This document shows, piece by piece, positions 28,211 to 36,572 of a stretch of 64,000 nucleotides of DNA. Positions within the stretch are counted from its first letter, which is position 1, and each line of letters begins with the position of its first letter. A program made the translations under genes and the position numbers. The notes below the pieces were generated by a model. It saw only the letters and a list, made by a program, of their open reading frames with translations, ran no database searches and was not told the DNA's origin. This DNA is from Chryseobacterium sp. 6424 (GTDB lineage Bacteria; Bacteroidota; Bacteroidia; Flavobacteriales; Weeksellaceae): contig NZ_CP023540.1 in NCBI RefSeq assembly GCF_003692615.1, positions 558,001-622,000 of the forward strand. The letters are read 5' to 3'.

Positions 28211-28881
28211 TGATGACAAATGTGATTGCCAATACCGTAAACTTCGTAAAGAAAACCCTGCATGGCGCGGAAGCCGGGCACGATTGGTTCCATACCGAAC
28301 GCGTATGGAAATTGGCCAACCAGATTGCACGGACAGAAGACTGCAACCAAACGGTAGTGCAGTTGGCCGCCTTGCTACACGATATTGCAGACCCTAAATT
28401 CCACAACGGAGATGAAAACCTGGCGCTACAGATCTCCAGAGACTTCCTGGAAAGCGAAGCAGTAAACGACACGATTACAGAACAGGTATTGTTCATTATC
28501 AAACATCTGTCGTTTAAAAATCGTGGGGATGCGCCCGCCGAGTTGCCTTTGGAGCTGAAAATCGTACAGGATGCCGACCGCCTCGACGCGATAGGCGCCA
28601 TCGGCATCGCACGCACTTTTAATTTCGGGGGTTATAAAAACAATCTGATGTATGATCCTGATATTCCGCCAAAACTGAATATGGATAAAGAAGCGTACAA
28701 GAAAAGCAACGGCACTACCATCAATCATTTCTATGAAAAACTGCTGCTGCTGAAAGATCTGATGCATACACAGAAAGCAAGATCGATGGCAGAAGAAAGG
28801 CACGCGTTTATGCAAACCTTCCTGCACCAGTTTTATAAAGAATGGTCGGTAGCTGAAGCCGGCCAACCTGCTGATAATTAA
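28210..28881 (+). CDS. HD-domain phosphohydrolase (YedJ-like)
   Basis: A 223-residue HD-superfamily metal hydrolase. The metal-binding His and Asp are visible: HDWFHTERVW (first His, about residue 25), LLHDIADPKF (HD, about 56) and VQDADRLDAIGAIGIART (Asp, about 119). The GAIGIART motif is typical of the YedJ/YfdR group. The natural substrate is unknown, probably a nucleotide or small phosphoester. It is translationally coupled to the preceding lipoprotein. Confidence 0.85.
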   Translation: MMTNVIANTVNFVKKTLHGAEAGHDWFHTERVWKLANQIARTEDCNQTVVQLAALLHDIADPKFHNGDENLALQISRDFLESEAVNDTITEQVLFIIKHLSFKNRGDAPAELPLELKIVQDADRLDAIGAIGIARTFNFGGYKNNLMYDPDIPPKLNMDKEAYKKSNGTTINHFYEKLLLLKDLMHTQKARSMAEERHAFMQTFLHQFYKEWSVAEAGQPADN

Positions 28882-28892
28882 TCGAAATTTTT

Positions 28893-29486
28893 ATGTTTTA
28901 TTTATTTATACTGCTCTTTTTTCTGCTTTCCGCGGCTTTGGCGGCCACCGTTTTTAAAAGCGGCAGCCAGAGGATTTGGTCACGGATTTTCCGTGTGGTC
29001 GTGGTAGTGATCTCCGTAGGGATATTTGCGTATTACTTTATTACCCGCAGCCTGTCGCAGTTCGAGGAGAACGCGCTTACTGTTCAGTTAGTGAATAAAC
29101 TGCCTTTCCCGCTCGATTTTTATATTGTAAAAGTAGGCGGCACGCAGGACCAGCCAATTTATGAGACCACGCATTCGGGCAGCATCCGCAGCGCGTTTTA
29201 TAGGATAGAATATCTGGATATGAGGACTGCCGATCAGTTTTGGGTAGCAGGCTTCATGGGGCGGAAAAACCTGGTGTATTTTTCTCAGCATTATGTACCC
29301 AATAGAAATGAAGACCAGATTGTTGAGATACAGAATTACATCAACCAAAGCCAAAAACTTTCGAAGCTCGCCGCAGCACAGATTGAGGAGTTGCGCTTTA
29401 CCAATATGAGAACCGCGATTTGGATTACGCTGGATCTGTTACTTTTATTCCTGAATTTTACCTTACTCATCCGACGTAGGAAATAA
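28893..29486 (+). CDS. Membrane protein of unknown function
   Basis: A 197-residue protein with hydrophobic segments at about residues 1-20, 32-50 and 172-192. Between the second and third lies a soluble domain of about 120 residues (EENALTVQLVNKLPFPLDFYIVKVG). I do not recognise the family. It lies 11 bases after the HD hydrolase and is probably the last gene of that unit. Confidence 0.6.
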   Translation: MFYLFILLFFLLSAALAATVFKSGSQRIWSRIFRVVVVVISVGIFAYYFITRSLSQFEENALTVQLVNKLPFPLDFYIVKVGGTQDQPIYETTHSGSIRSAFYRIEYLDMRTADQFWVAGFMGRKNLVYFSQHYVPNRNEDQIVEIQNYINQSQKLSKLAAAQIEELRFTNMRTAIWITLDLLLLFLNFTLLIRRRK

Positions 29487-29519
29487 AAAAGCTCCTTAAA
29501 ATCAAACTTTTAAGGAGCC
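29485..29519 (-). terminator. Terminator of the efflux operon
   Basis: The stem GGCTCCTTAAAA pairs with TTTTAAGGAGC and, read on the minus strand, is followed by six or more T. It may also stop the rightward genes that converge on it. Confidence 0.8.
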
Positions 29520-29540
29520 ATTAATTAAAGGGAGATGTTT

Positions 29541-30737
29541 TTACTTTCCGCGTTGCTCTTTCAGGGCTTCTTTGTCTTTGTCGGAAGGGTTCCACACTTT
29601 CACTTCAGAATCTTTGGTAAGCCCAGATAAGATCTGAACATTGATGCCGTCGCTGGCGCCAAGCTTCACGTTTACTTTCTTAAACTTTCCGTCGGGTTGT
29701 TTCACTTCCACGAACGGATTGTCTTTTCCGTTCACTTTTTCATACTGAATCAAGGATTCATCGAGCAGCAATGCGTTTTTCTGCGAACTCAGGATGATTT
29801 CGCCGTTTGCAGAGAAGCCGGCCCGGATGTACTCATTGGTTTTATTGAAAACATCTCCTTCAATGGGGAATTTGATGGTTCCGTTTTCATCTTTTCCTTT
29901 CGGCGCGATCATGGTAACACGGCCGGGGAACGTTTTGTTCTGTAACGCACCGATCACGATGTTCATTTCCATGCCTTCTTTCAGTTTTCCTGCCTGTGCC
30001 TCATCAATGGTACCCTGAAAGATCAGTGAGTTGAGGTCGGCGATAGACGCGATAGTTGTGCCTGCATTAAATGAGTTGGCTTCAATTACCTGGCTGCCCA
30101 CTTTCACTGGCACTTCAAGCACCGTTCCGTTTGCTTTTGAGCGGATTTGCGTAGTGGCAAGCCCTGCGAGTTCTGGTGTTGCGCCGGTTCGCGCGATCTG
30201 TAAGTTTTTTTGGGCGGTTTGCAGTTGCTGCTGTGCATTTCTTAGCTGTTGTTGTACAGACTGCAGCTGCTGCTGCGCCGAAATATATTCTTGTTTCGAG
30301 ATGACGCCCTGGTTGTACAGCCGCTGTTGCATGGCGAACTGCTGCTGTTGGTTGGCCACGTTGGTTTTGGCGTTACTGATCTGTAGATTGGCATTATTTA
30401 TTTCCTGCTGAGCGGCGTTTACGTTCTGTACACTTGGTACGATACGTAGCGTGGCGATAAGCTGCCCGGCGGTTACCTGGTCACCTTCATCCACCAAGAT
30501 TTTATCGATAATCCCAGACATATTGGGTTTTATTTCAATCTCCTCACGTGGCACGATGTCGCCGGTAGCCATTACTTTATCATCCATATTCTTTACGACA
30601 GGTTTTCTGGTGAGGAAGGTCTCGCTTTCTTTAGTGTTAGAGGAAACCAAATAACTGATGCCGGAGATCAGCGCTACCGCGAAAATGAGCCCTAAAAAGA
30701 TATAAATTCCTTTCTTTAAAGTGAATTTCTTTTTCAT
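29541..30737 (-). CDS. MacA/HlyD-type periplasmic adaptor of an ABC efflux pump
   Basis: A 398-residue membrane-fusion protein. It has an N-terminal anchor helix (about 10-30) and a split lipoyl domain (IKPNMSGIIDKILVDEGDQVTAGQLIATL and IRSKANGTVLEVPVKVGSQV). A long Gln-rich alpha-hairpin lies between them (about 105-190, many QQQLQ runs), followed by the beta-barrel and proximal domains. It bridges the inner-membrane pump to an outer-membrane channel. It is last in a four-gene operon of ATPase, two permeases and adaptor; no TolC-like gene is nearby. Confidence 0.9.
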   Translation of the reverse strand: MKKKFTLKKGIYIFLGLIFAVALISGISYLVSSNTKESETFLTRKPVVKNMDDKVMATGDIVPREEIEIKPNMSGIIDKILVDEGDQVTAGQLIATLRIVPSVQNVNAAQQEINNANLQISNAKTNVANQQQQFAMQQRLYNQGVISKQEYISAQQQLQSVQQQLRNAQQQLQTAQKNLQIARTGATPELAGLATTQIRSKANGTVLEVPVKVGSQVIEANSFNAGTTIASIADLNSLIFQGTIDEAQAGKLKEGMEMNIVIGALQNKTFPGRVTMIAPKGKDENGTIKFPIEGDVFNKTNEYIRAGFSANGEIILSSQKNALLLDESLIQYEKVNGKDNPFVEVKQPDGKFKKVNVKLGASDGINVQILSGLTKDSEVKVWNPSDKDKEALKEQRGK

Positions 30738-30765
30738 ATTAATAGTTTATTGTTTACAAATTTAT

Positions 30766-32034
30766 TTATTCTGACCGAAGGGCTTCAATGGGTCTGATCT
30801 TCACCGCACGTTGTGCCGGGATCATCCCAATCACCAATCCCAGAAAGACCATCACGGCCATCGCGGCAAATACTTCCCCGTAATTTACAGTTGGGTTATA
30901 GAACGGAAACTCATCTTGATCTTTCGTCATGATATTTACAATCATCAACAGGAAAATACCGGTAATGAAGCCTAAAATCCCCGAAACCAGTGTAATGACT
31001 ACACTTTCAAGCAGTATCTGGTTGCGTACTTCGGCAGGTTTGGCGCCCAGCGCGCGGCGAATCCCGATTTCTTTCGTACGTTCTTTCACGGTAATCAATA
31101 GGATGTTTGAAATCGCTATGACACCGGCTAAAATAGTTAAAGTCCCCACCACGATGGTTAAAAGCTGCATTCCGCTGAGGAAACCGGTAAGTTTCTTGAA
31201 TTCTTTCCCGAGATTGAAACTGCCGAAAGCATTAGTATCATCCGGAGAGACACGGTATTTATCCTTAAGCGCGGCTTTCACATCGTCTTCAACCTTAGTA
31301 AGGTCAGCATCTGGCTTGCTCACGATGGCAAAAAAACCTACTTTATCACCGTCGTTATACATCTTAGTAAAGGTAGAAAGTGGGATGAAGGCAGATTGGT
31401 CATTTTCTGGCCCGCCGCCTTTTTGCGCCCGGAACACGCCGATCACCGAGAAAAATATGCCTTTTACGTTAACAGATTTACCGATGGGGTTTTCATTCTT
31501 TTTGGCATCAAAGAAGTTTTTGTAAATCTCTTCACCTATAACGATCACGTTTTTGCTGGCAGTGACATCCGCATCGTTGAGGTAACGCCCGAAAATAAGT
31601 TTTTTCTGAGAGATCTTGTTCCCGATCGGGTAATCGCCGGTTAGGGTATAGGTGGCTTTTTTGCCGTTCCGGGAAAAACTTTCGCCGGGACTGCCGAAAC
31701 TTCCGCGCGAGTTTTGGGGCGAAATATAATCTACTTCAGCAATTTTTCGTGGCAGCATCTCGAGGTCGCTCAGGTGCAGGTCCATTTTTCGTCCTTTGGG
31801 GAAACCATCATAAGGAATGGTGGTGTTTTGTGCCCACAGAAAGATAGAGTTGGTGGCGTACCCGGCAAATATTTTGTCGAAGCCATTTTCCATGCCTTTG
31901 GCAGCGCCCAGCAACGCTACGAAGAGAAACATGCCCCAGCCCACCCCAATCATGGTGAGGAATGTACGGAGTTTGTTGTTCCGAAGCGAGTGGTAAATTT
32001 CCTGCCAAGTATCTATTTTGAAGATGATGTTCAT
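30766..32034 (-). CDS. MacB-like ABC transporter permease (second copy)
   Basis: A 422-residue permease with one N-terminal transmembrane helix (LRTFLTMIGVGWGMFLFVALL), a periplasmic MacB_PCD domain (about 50-260), and three C-terminal helices in the FtsX fold (ILAGVIAISNILLITVKERTKEIGIRRALGAK). It ends in KIRPIEALRSE. It is clearly related to the next gene upstream and may form a heterodimer with it. Confidence 0.9.
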   Translation of the reverse strand: MNIIFKIDTWQEIYHSLRNNKLRTFLTMIGVGWGMFLFVALLGAAKGMENGFDKIFAGYATNSIFLWAQNTTIPYDGFPKGRKMDLHLSDLEMLPRKIAEVDYISPQNSRGSFGSPGESFSRNGKKATYTLTGDYPIGNKISQKKLIFGRYLNDADVTASKNVIVIGEEIYKNFFDAKKNENPIGKSVNVKGIFFSVIGVFRAQKGGGPENDQSAFIPLSTFTKMYNDGDKVGFFAIVSKPDADLTKVEDDVKAALKDKYRVSPDDTNAFGSFNLGKEFKKLTGFLSGMQLLTIVVGTLTILAGVIAISNILLITVKERTKEIGIRRALGAKPAEVRNQILLESVVITLVSGILGFITGIFLLMIVNIMTKDQDEFPFYNPTVNYGEVFAAMAVMVFLGLVIGMIPAQRAVKIRPIEALRSE

Positions 32035-32202
32035 GGTTCTTGTGGACTTTATAACTTTTATGGCTAAATGAAACTTTTAAATAGAGAATAAACAGTAGTG
32101 ATGATTTTTAAGAAATGATGATGCCTGTGTAATCAATATAACAGCTACGATACTTTTTTATTTTTAATTATTCCCAAAGACTTAAAACTCAAACCCTCAG
32201 AT

Positions 32203-33432
32203 CTACTCACTCCTCAGCGCTTCGATCGGTTTAATTTTACTAGCGCGGTAAGCGGGCACGAATCCGGCGATAAGACCCGAAATCACCAGACTTATAAATG
32301 CTACAAAAATAAGCCCCCAACCTACGGATGGATCTTTAATGAAATATTTTTCCAAACTGTCACCAATCAACGCCAATGACAGCACGCCCAGCGCTACGCC
32401 AATAATCCCTGAAATCACCGTAATCACCATGCTTTCCTGCATGATAAGACCTACAATAGTGCGGGGTTTTGCACCGATGGCTTTGCGCACACCGATTTCC
32501 TGGGTTCTCTCTTTTACGATATACACCATGATGTTGCTGATGCCGATGATGCCGGCCAGCAATGTGCCCATCCCAATGAATCCCACAATCAGTGTGATAA
32601 TGAACAGAAACTGGATGGTGTCGCCCATGTTCTTAGCATTATTCCGCACCACGATTCCCTGTTCATCATCGGGGGAAACTTTATTTTTAGCTTTAAGTTC
32701 TTTTTGCAGTTGGTCGCCATATTCAATCGCATCTGCGGGAGAAAGTTTGCTGTCGTACGTAATGAAAATGGTACTTACCGTATCCGACCCCTTTTTTAAT
32801 TGCTGTAGGGTAGATATGGGGACGGTAATCATCCGTTCGTCCCAGTCGCCGCCGTCATCAGAGAACACACCGACTACTTTAAAGAAGGTTCCGTTGATAT
32901 CAAGGTCTTTGCCTACCGGGCTTCCGTTCTTAATCAGGTCGCGCTGCACCATCCGCCCAATTACGGCTACATTCTGTTTCAGATCGATGTCGCGGGCGTT
33001 CAGGTAGCGGCCTTCGGTCAGTTTCCGGTTCTCAATGATCTGTTCATCAGGATTGGCCCCGCTGATTTGGTAGCTGCCGCTTTCCTTTCCGTATTTTACC
33101 GTCATATTGGTAGAATAGCGGGGCGTGGCATTTTCCATTTTTTGCGGATCACTGTCAATGACCTGCTCGAAGTCTTCATTTTTAAGCACGACTTGCCGGT
33201 CGGACTGTAAACCGCCGTACGCCATGGATGTTTTCCCGGAAAATATGGTGATAAGGTTGGCGGCGTCGCGCGTGAAGCCTTCAGTAAAGGCATTCTTCAA
33301 ACCCGTGCCGATCCCGAAAAGCACAATGAAAATGTACAGGCCAAGGGCCACGGTGAACCCAGAAAGCACCGTCCGCAATATGTTGCTGCGGATGGATTCG
33401 AAAATTTCTCGCCAGCGGTCTAGATCAAACAT
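32203..33432 (-). CDS. MacB-like ABC transporter permease (first copy)
   Basis: A 409-residue FtsX-fold permease with the same plan as its downstream paralogue: N-terminal helix (ILRTVLSGFTVALGLYIFIVLFG), periplasmic domain, then three helices with GISNIMVYIVKERTQEIGVRKAIGAKPRTIVG and the ending KIKPIEALRSE. A single base separates its start from the ATPase gene stop. The 168-base gap to the second permease is AT-rich with nothing I can name. Confidence 0.9.
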   Translation of the reverse strand: MFDLDRWREIFESIRSNILRTVLSGFTVALGLYIFIVLFGIGTGLKNAFTEGFTRDAANLITIFSGKTSMAYGGLQSDRQVVLKNEDFEQVIDSDPQKMENATPRYSTNMTVKYGKESGSYQISGANPDEQIIENRKLTEGRYLNARDIDLKQNVAVIGRMVQRDLIKNGSPVGKDLDINGTFFKVVGVFSDDGGDWDERMITVPISTLQQLKKGSDTVSTIFITYDSKLSPADAIEYGDQLQKELKAKNKVSPDDEQGIVVRNNAKNMGDTIQFLFIITLIVGFIGMGTLLAGIIGISNIMVYIVKERTQEIGVRKAIGAKPRTIVGLIMQESMVITVISGIIGVALGVLSLALIGDSLEKYFIKDPSVGWGLIFVAFISLVISGLIAGFVPAYRASKIKPIEALRSE

Positions 33433-33433
33433 T

Positions 33434-34126
33434 TTATATCAGCACTTTTTGAGTAATAAACTCATCACTTTCAATGATGCCGTCTTTCAGAATCACATTT
33501 CTTTTAGTTTGTGCGGCCACGTCGGGTTCGTGTGTTACGACAATGATGGTTTTACCTTCGCGGTTAATTTCCTGCAGAAGTTTCATGATGTCGTATGTCG
33601 TTTTGGAGTCGAGCGCGCCGGTAGGTTCGTCGGCTAAGATCACTTTGGGATTGGTGATGAGTGCGCGCGCGATGGCCACACGCTGCTTCTGTCCGCCAGA
33701 AAGTTCATTAGGCAAATGCCCGGCCCAGGCAGCCAGACCTACTTTTTCAAGATATTCGAGCGCTTTTTTATTACGTTCTTTACGCGCAACGTTTTGATAG
33801 TAAAGTGGCAGGGCTACATTTTCAAGCGCGGTCTTATAACCAATTAGATTAAAGGACTGAAAGATGAAGCCCAGAAATTTGCTGCGGTATTCGGCGGCTT
33901 TCACTTCCGACAGGTCTTCGATTGGGATGCCGTCAAGTTCATAAGTGCCGGCGTCTTTTTCATCTAAAATCCCGATAATGTTCAGCAAGGTGGATTTTCC
34001 CGAACCCGAACTTCCCATGATCGAAACAAACTCTCCTTCGCCAATGCTCAGGTTAATGCCTTTCAGAACGTGCAGTTTACTCTTCCCGGTATCATAAGAT
34101 TTGTGTAAATCCTTTATTAATAACAT
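33434..34126 (-). CDS. MacB/LolD-type ABC transporter ATPase
   Basis: A 230-residue ATPase with Walker A GSSGSGKST, Q-loop FIFQSFNLIGYKTALENV, signature LSGGQKQRVAIARAL, Walker B VILADEPTGALD and H-loop VVTHEPD. Its closest relatives power mechanotransmission pumps of the MacAB and LolCDE type. It heads the operon that includes two permeases and an adaptor. Export of peptides, toxins or drugs is likely, but the cargo is unknown. Confidence 0.92.
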   Translation of the reverse strand: MLLIKDLHKSYDTGKSKLHVLKGINLSIGEGEFVSIMGSSGSGKSTLLNIIGILDEKDAGTYELDGIPIEDLSEVKAAEYRSKFLGFIFQSFNLIGYKTALENVALPLYYQNVARKERNKKALEYLEKVGLAAWAGHLPNELSGGQKQRVAIARALITNPKVILADEPTGALDSKTTYDIMKLLQEINREGKTIIVVTHEPDVAAQTKRNVILKDGIIESDEFITQKVLI

Positions 34127-34320
34127 AAGGCGTGGAGATTAATTTTAAATATAGGTAGAATAAAGTAAAATTTTGTTACACAACCCTTGTTTTCTTTTAA
34201 ATAAGTACTGAATGTTTACTGTTTTTTTATCTTCCGTTTGCGGCAAGTGGCTGTAGGTAATGGTTTACGAAATTGTGGAAAACTTTTACTGCTTAAATTC
34301 AATGATTTAATCTTTATAGC

Positions 34321-34351
34321 TTTGGGGGGCGGGTGCAATTTTCTATTTTTG
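34321..34351 (+). promoter_or_regulatory. Consensus promoter of nrdB
   Basis: TTTG (34321-34324), a 19-base spacer and TATTTTTG (34344-34351) match the Bacteroidota consensus exactly. The leader before nrdB would be about 120 bases. The rest of the 350-base gap 34127-34476 shows nothing else I can name. Confidence 0.75.
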
Positions 34352-34476
34352 TGAACCCGTGCCCGTATGCGATTTTTTATCATTGGACTGATGTTTCATA
34401 CTGTAAGTATTTGATTGTAAGACTTTTTAATTAATGATGTGATTGCGCAAGGCATTTTTTAAACTTAAAACTGATT

Positions 34477-35451
34477 ATGGGAATTTTTGATAAAAGAATA
34501 AGCTACAAACCATTTGAGTATCCGGAAGTCCTACAGTTTGTAGAGGCGATTAACAAATCTTTTTGGGTACATTCTGAAGTGGATTTCACCGCCGATGTGC
34601 AGGATTTTCAGTCGCAGCTGGAGCCGCATGAAAAGAATGCCGTGAAAAACGCGCTTTTAGCGATCGCGCAGATTGAAGTTTCGGTGAAAACTTTCTGGGG
34701 AAATCTTTACAACCATTTGCCGAAACCTGAGCTTAACGGTTTAGGTTCTACGTTTGCCGAATGCGAATTTCGACATTCCGAAGCGTACTCTCGATTGCTT
34801 GAGGTGTTGGGATATAATGATGAATTCAACCATGTCGTGGAAATTCCTGCCATCAAAAAACGCATTGATTTCCTTTCAAATGTGCTGAAACACGCCAATT
34901 CCACAACGCCGAAAGAATATGTTTCGTCGCTGTTGCTTTTCAGTATCCTGATCGAAAACGTGTCGCTGTTCTCACAGTTTGCGATTATTCTGTCCTTTAC
35001 GCGGTTCAAAGGTTACATGAAGAATGTTTCGAACATCATCGCCTGGACTTCCGTGGATGAGCAGATTCACGCCAACGCCGGAATTTATCTGATCAACAAG
35101 ATCCGCGAAGAGCAGCCGGAGCTTTTAACAAATTCGGATATCGAAGATATTTACACGCTTGTTGACCATTCAATCGAGCTTGAAGCCGAAATCCTCGACT
35201 GGATTTTCGAGATGGGCGAAATCGACAACGTGTCGAAAGAAAGTCTGCTCAACTTCATGAAATACCGGGTGGACGACAGTCTGAAGAAAATCGGCATGGC
35301 GACACGCTACAATGTTTCCACGGAAGATTACAAGCCGATGATTTGGTTTGAAGAAGAAGTTTTCGCCAATTCAATGGACGATTTCTTCGCGAAAAGACCG
35401 GTAGATTATACCAAGCACGACAAGAGTATTACGGAGAACGATTTGTTTTAA
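34477..35451 (+). CDS. nrdB: Class I ribonucleotide reductase, beta subunit
   Basis: A 324-residue R2 subunit that carries the di-metal site generating the radical for dNTP synthesis. Ligands are visible in CEFRHSEAYSRL (Glu, His, and four residues later the radical-bearing Tyr) and in SVDEQIHANAG (Glu and His). The presence of that Tyr points to a tyrosyl-radical enzyme, not a Tyr-less class Ic type. Its partner nrdA lies 1.1 kb downstream, beyond repeats and a small gene. Confidence 0.95.
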   Translation: MGIFDKRISYKPFEYPEVLQFVEAINKSFWVHSEVDFTADVQDFQSQLEPHEKNAVKNALLAIAQIEVSVKTFWGNLYNHLPKPELNGLGSTFAECEFRHSEAYSRLLEVLGYNDEFNHVVEIPAIKKRIDFLSNVLKHANSTTPKEYVSSLLLFSILIENVSLFSQFAIILSFTRFKGYMKNVSNIIAWTSVDEQIHANAGIYLINKIREEQPELLTNSDIEDIYTLVDHSIELEAEILDWIFEMGEIDNVSKESLLNFMKYRVDDSLKKIGMATRYNVSTEDYKPMIWFEEEVFANSMDDFFAKRPVDYTKHDKSITENDLF

Positions 35452-35462
35452 TACTTTTATTT

Positions 35463-35575
35463 GGGCGCCTTTTTCCGCCTTCCGCTCCCGCTTTTCTATA
35501 ATTTTTTCTGCAAAAAAAATTATAGAAAGAGCTCCGCTCAAGTCGGGGCGCGGCCTCGGAGTAATTTTAATCTAA
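35463..35575. repeat. Intergenic hairpin repeat, copy 2
   Basis: The inner stem TCTATAATTTTTT pairs with AAAAAATTATAGA. The outer arms are CCGCTCCCGCTTTT on the left and GAGCTCCGCTCAAGTCGGG on the right. The arms match the element at 20096-20200, the inner stem does not. It sits just after nrdB and may also act as its terminator. Confidence 0.7.
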
Positions 35576-35621
35576 TCGCAATTAGACAAGCAAGTTCCAT
35601 TTTGATTAAGACCTTTTAAAA

Positions 35622-35960
35622 ATGATAAACGTTAAAGTAAAATATAAAGTCGCAGCAGAATTTTCGGAGAGAAACAGAGAAAATATCGAATTTTTCCTGG
35701 AATCTTTCCGTGAGCTGGATCATACGAAATTCCGCTATCAGATTTTTGTGGAAGAGGATGGTCTTACGTTTTACCATCAGTCCGCGTATGTTGATGAAGA
35801 AATTCAAAGACAACTGTTGGCGATGCCGATGTTTCTCGAATTCCAGCGTCAGCGCGACCAAAACCTAGAGGGTGAGGTGGAAATGAAGATCCTGAAGTTT
35901 CAGGGAAGTGCGGGAAGTTTTGATAATGTTTTCGGGAATTTTGATGCGCCTGAAAGCTAA
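35622..35960 (+). CDS. Small protein, possibly of the dimeric alpha/beta-barrel fold
   Basis: A 112-residue protein without signal peptide or membrane helix. The alternation of strands and helices (INVKVKYKVAA, RYQIFVEEDGLTFYHQSAYVDEE, FLEFQRQRDQ) resembles antibiotic-biosynthesis-monooxygenase-like barrels, but no catalytic residue supports that. Located between nrdB and nrdA; co-regulation with them is possible. Family assignment is tentative. Confidence 0.55.
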   Translation: MINVKVKYKVAAEFSERNRENIEFFLESFRELDHTKFRYQIFVEEDGLTFYHQSAYVDEEIQRQLLAMPMFLEFQRQRDQNLEGEVEMKILKFQGSAGSFDNVFGNFDAPES

Positions 35961-36000
35961 GAAAGAATAAGACAGGGTCGCGCGAGCGAAGCGAGCGCCA

Positions 36001-36076
36001 AAAAGTGTTTTTGTAGAACGCCGGGGAAATAAAAATTAATGGATTGCTTCGTCCCTCGCAATGACGAACCGCCCGA
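36001..36076. repeat. 76-base direct repeat, copy A
   Basis: This block (starting AAAAGTG, containing GTAGAACGCCGGGG and GGATTGCTTCGTCCC, ending GAACCGCCCGA) recurs almost unchanged at 36317-36391. Directly upstream (35978-35999) is a GCGAGCGAAGCGAGCG motif that also occurs at 4330-4347 next to hemB. Confidence 0.85.
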
Positions 36077-36100
36077 GCGATTAATCGACAAACAGAGCAA

Positions 36101-36315
36101 AGCAGCGAAGCGGCGAAATATTGGTAGCAACAAATTGATACGCAGAGAAAGCCGCGAAGCGGCGGAATGTTGGTAGAAAATGATGTAGATAAACGAAGAA
36201 AAGCCGCGAAGCGGCGACATGTTCGTAGCAAGCGATTTAGAAAAACGGAGAGAGCCGCGAAGCGGCGAAATATTGGTAGCGATGAATTGGTAGATAGAGA
36301 AAGCCGCGGAGCGCC
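36101..36315. repeat. Five-unit array of short hairpins with ~50-base period
   Basis: The palindrome GCCGCGAAGCGGC (stem GCCGC/GCGGC, loop GAA) or a near copy occurs at about 36102, 36151, 36203, 36254 and 36303, spaced 49-52 bases apart. Each unit is followed by a TTGGTAG-like stretch and an A-rich linker. The first and last units are degenerate. The reverse strand is open in two frames across the whole array, but only because the unit length avoids stops. Confidence 0.8.
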
Positions 36316-36316
36316 G

Positions 36317-36391
36317 AAAAGAGTTTTGTAGAACGCCGGGGAAATAAAAATTAATGGATTGCTTCGTCCCGCGCAATGACGAACCGCCCGA
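36317..36391. repeat. 76-base direct repeat, copy B
   Basis: A near-identical copy of 36001-36076 with a few substitutions and a one-base length difference. The two copies bracket the hairpin array. Confidence 0.85.
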
Positions 36392-36476
36392 AATCCTAGC
36401 CCCGATCGCAGCGGCATCCTTTTTTGGTGGCTGAGGCTCTCGAAGCCACCAAAAAAGATATAGCGGAGAGCGGGAC
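36392..36476. repeat. Intergenic hairpin repeat with AGCGGCATCC / AGCGGAGAGCGGGA boundaries
   Basis: A strong inner stem (TTTTTTGGTGGCT with AGCCACCAAAAAA) is enclosed by CCCCGATCGCAGCGGCATCC on the left and GATATAGCGGAGAGCGGGA on the right. Its architecture is like that of the elements near 20.1 and 35.5 kb but its boundary sequences differ. The interval up to nrdA at 36573 shows nothing else. Confidence 0.7.
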
Positions 36477-36572
36477 GTGTCTTTCAGAGGATTCCGAAAC
36501 CCCGTTGCTCCTAAAAAAAATAAAAAATAGAGCGCAGATGCGACGATGCATCTTGCCTAAAAACATACTGTA

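Noticed and set aside
35957..36417. Leftward open frames of 139 and 217 codons across the hairpin repeats.
   Set aside because: They consist of repeated NISPLRG-like units translated from the palindrome array and have no start region or domain. The period of the repeat explains the absence of stops.
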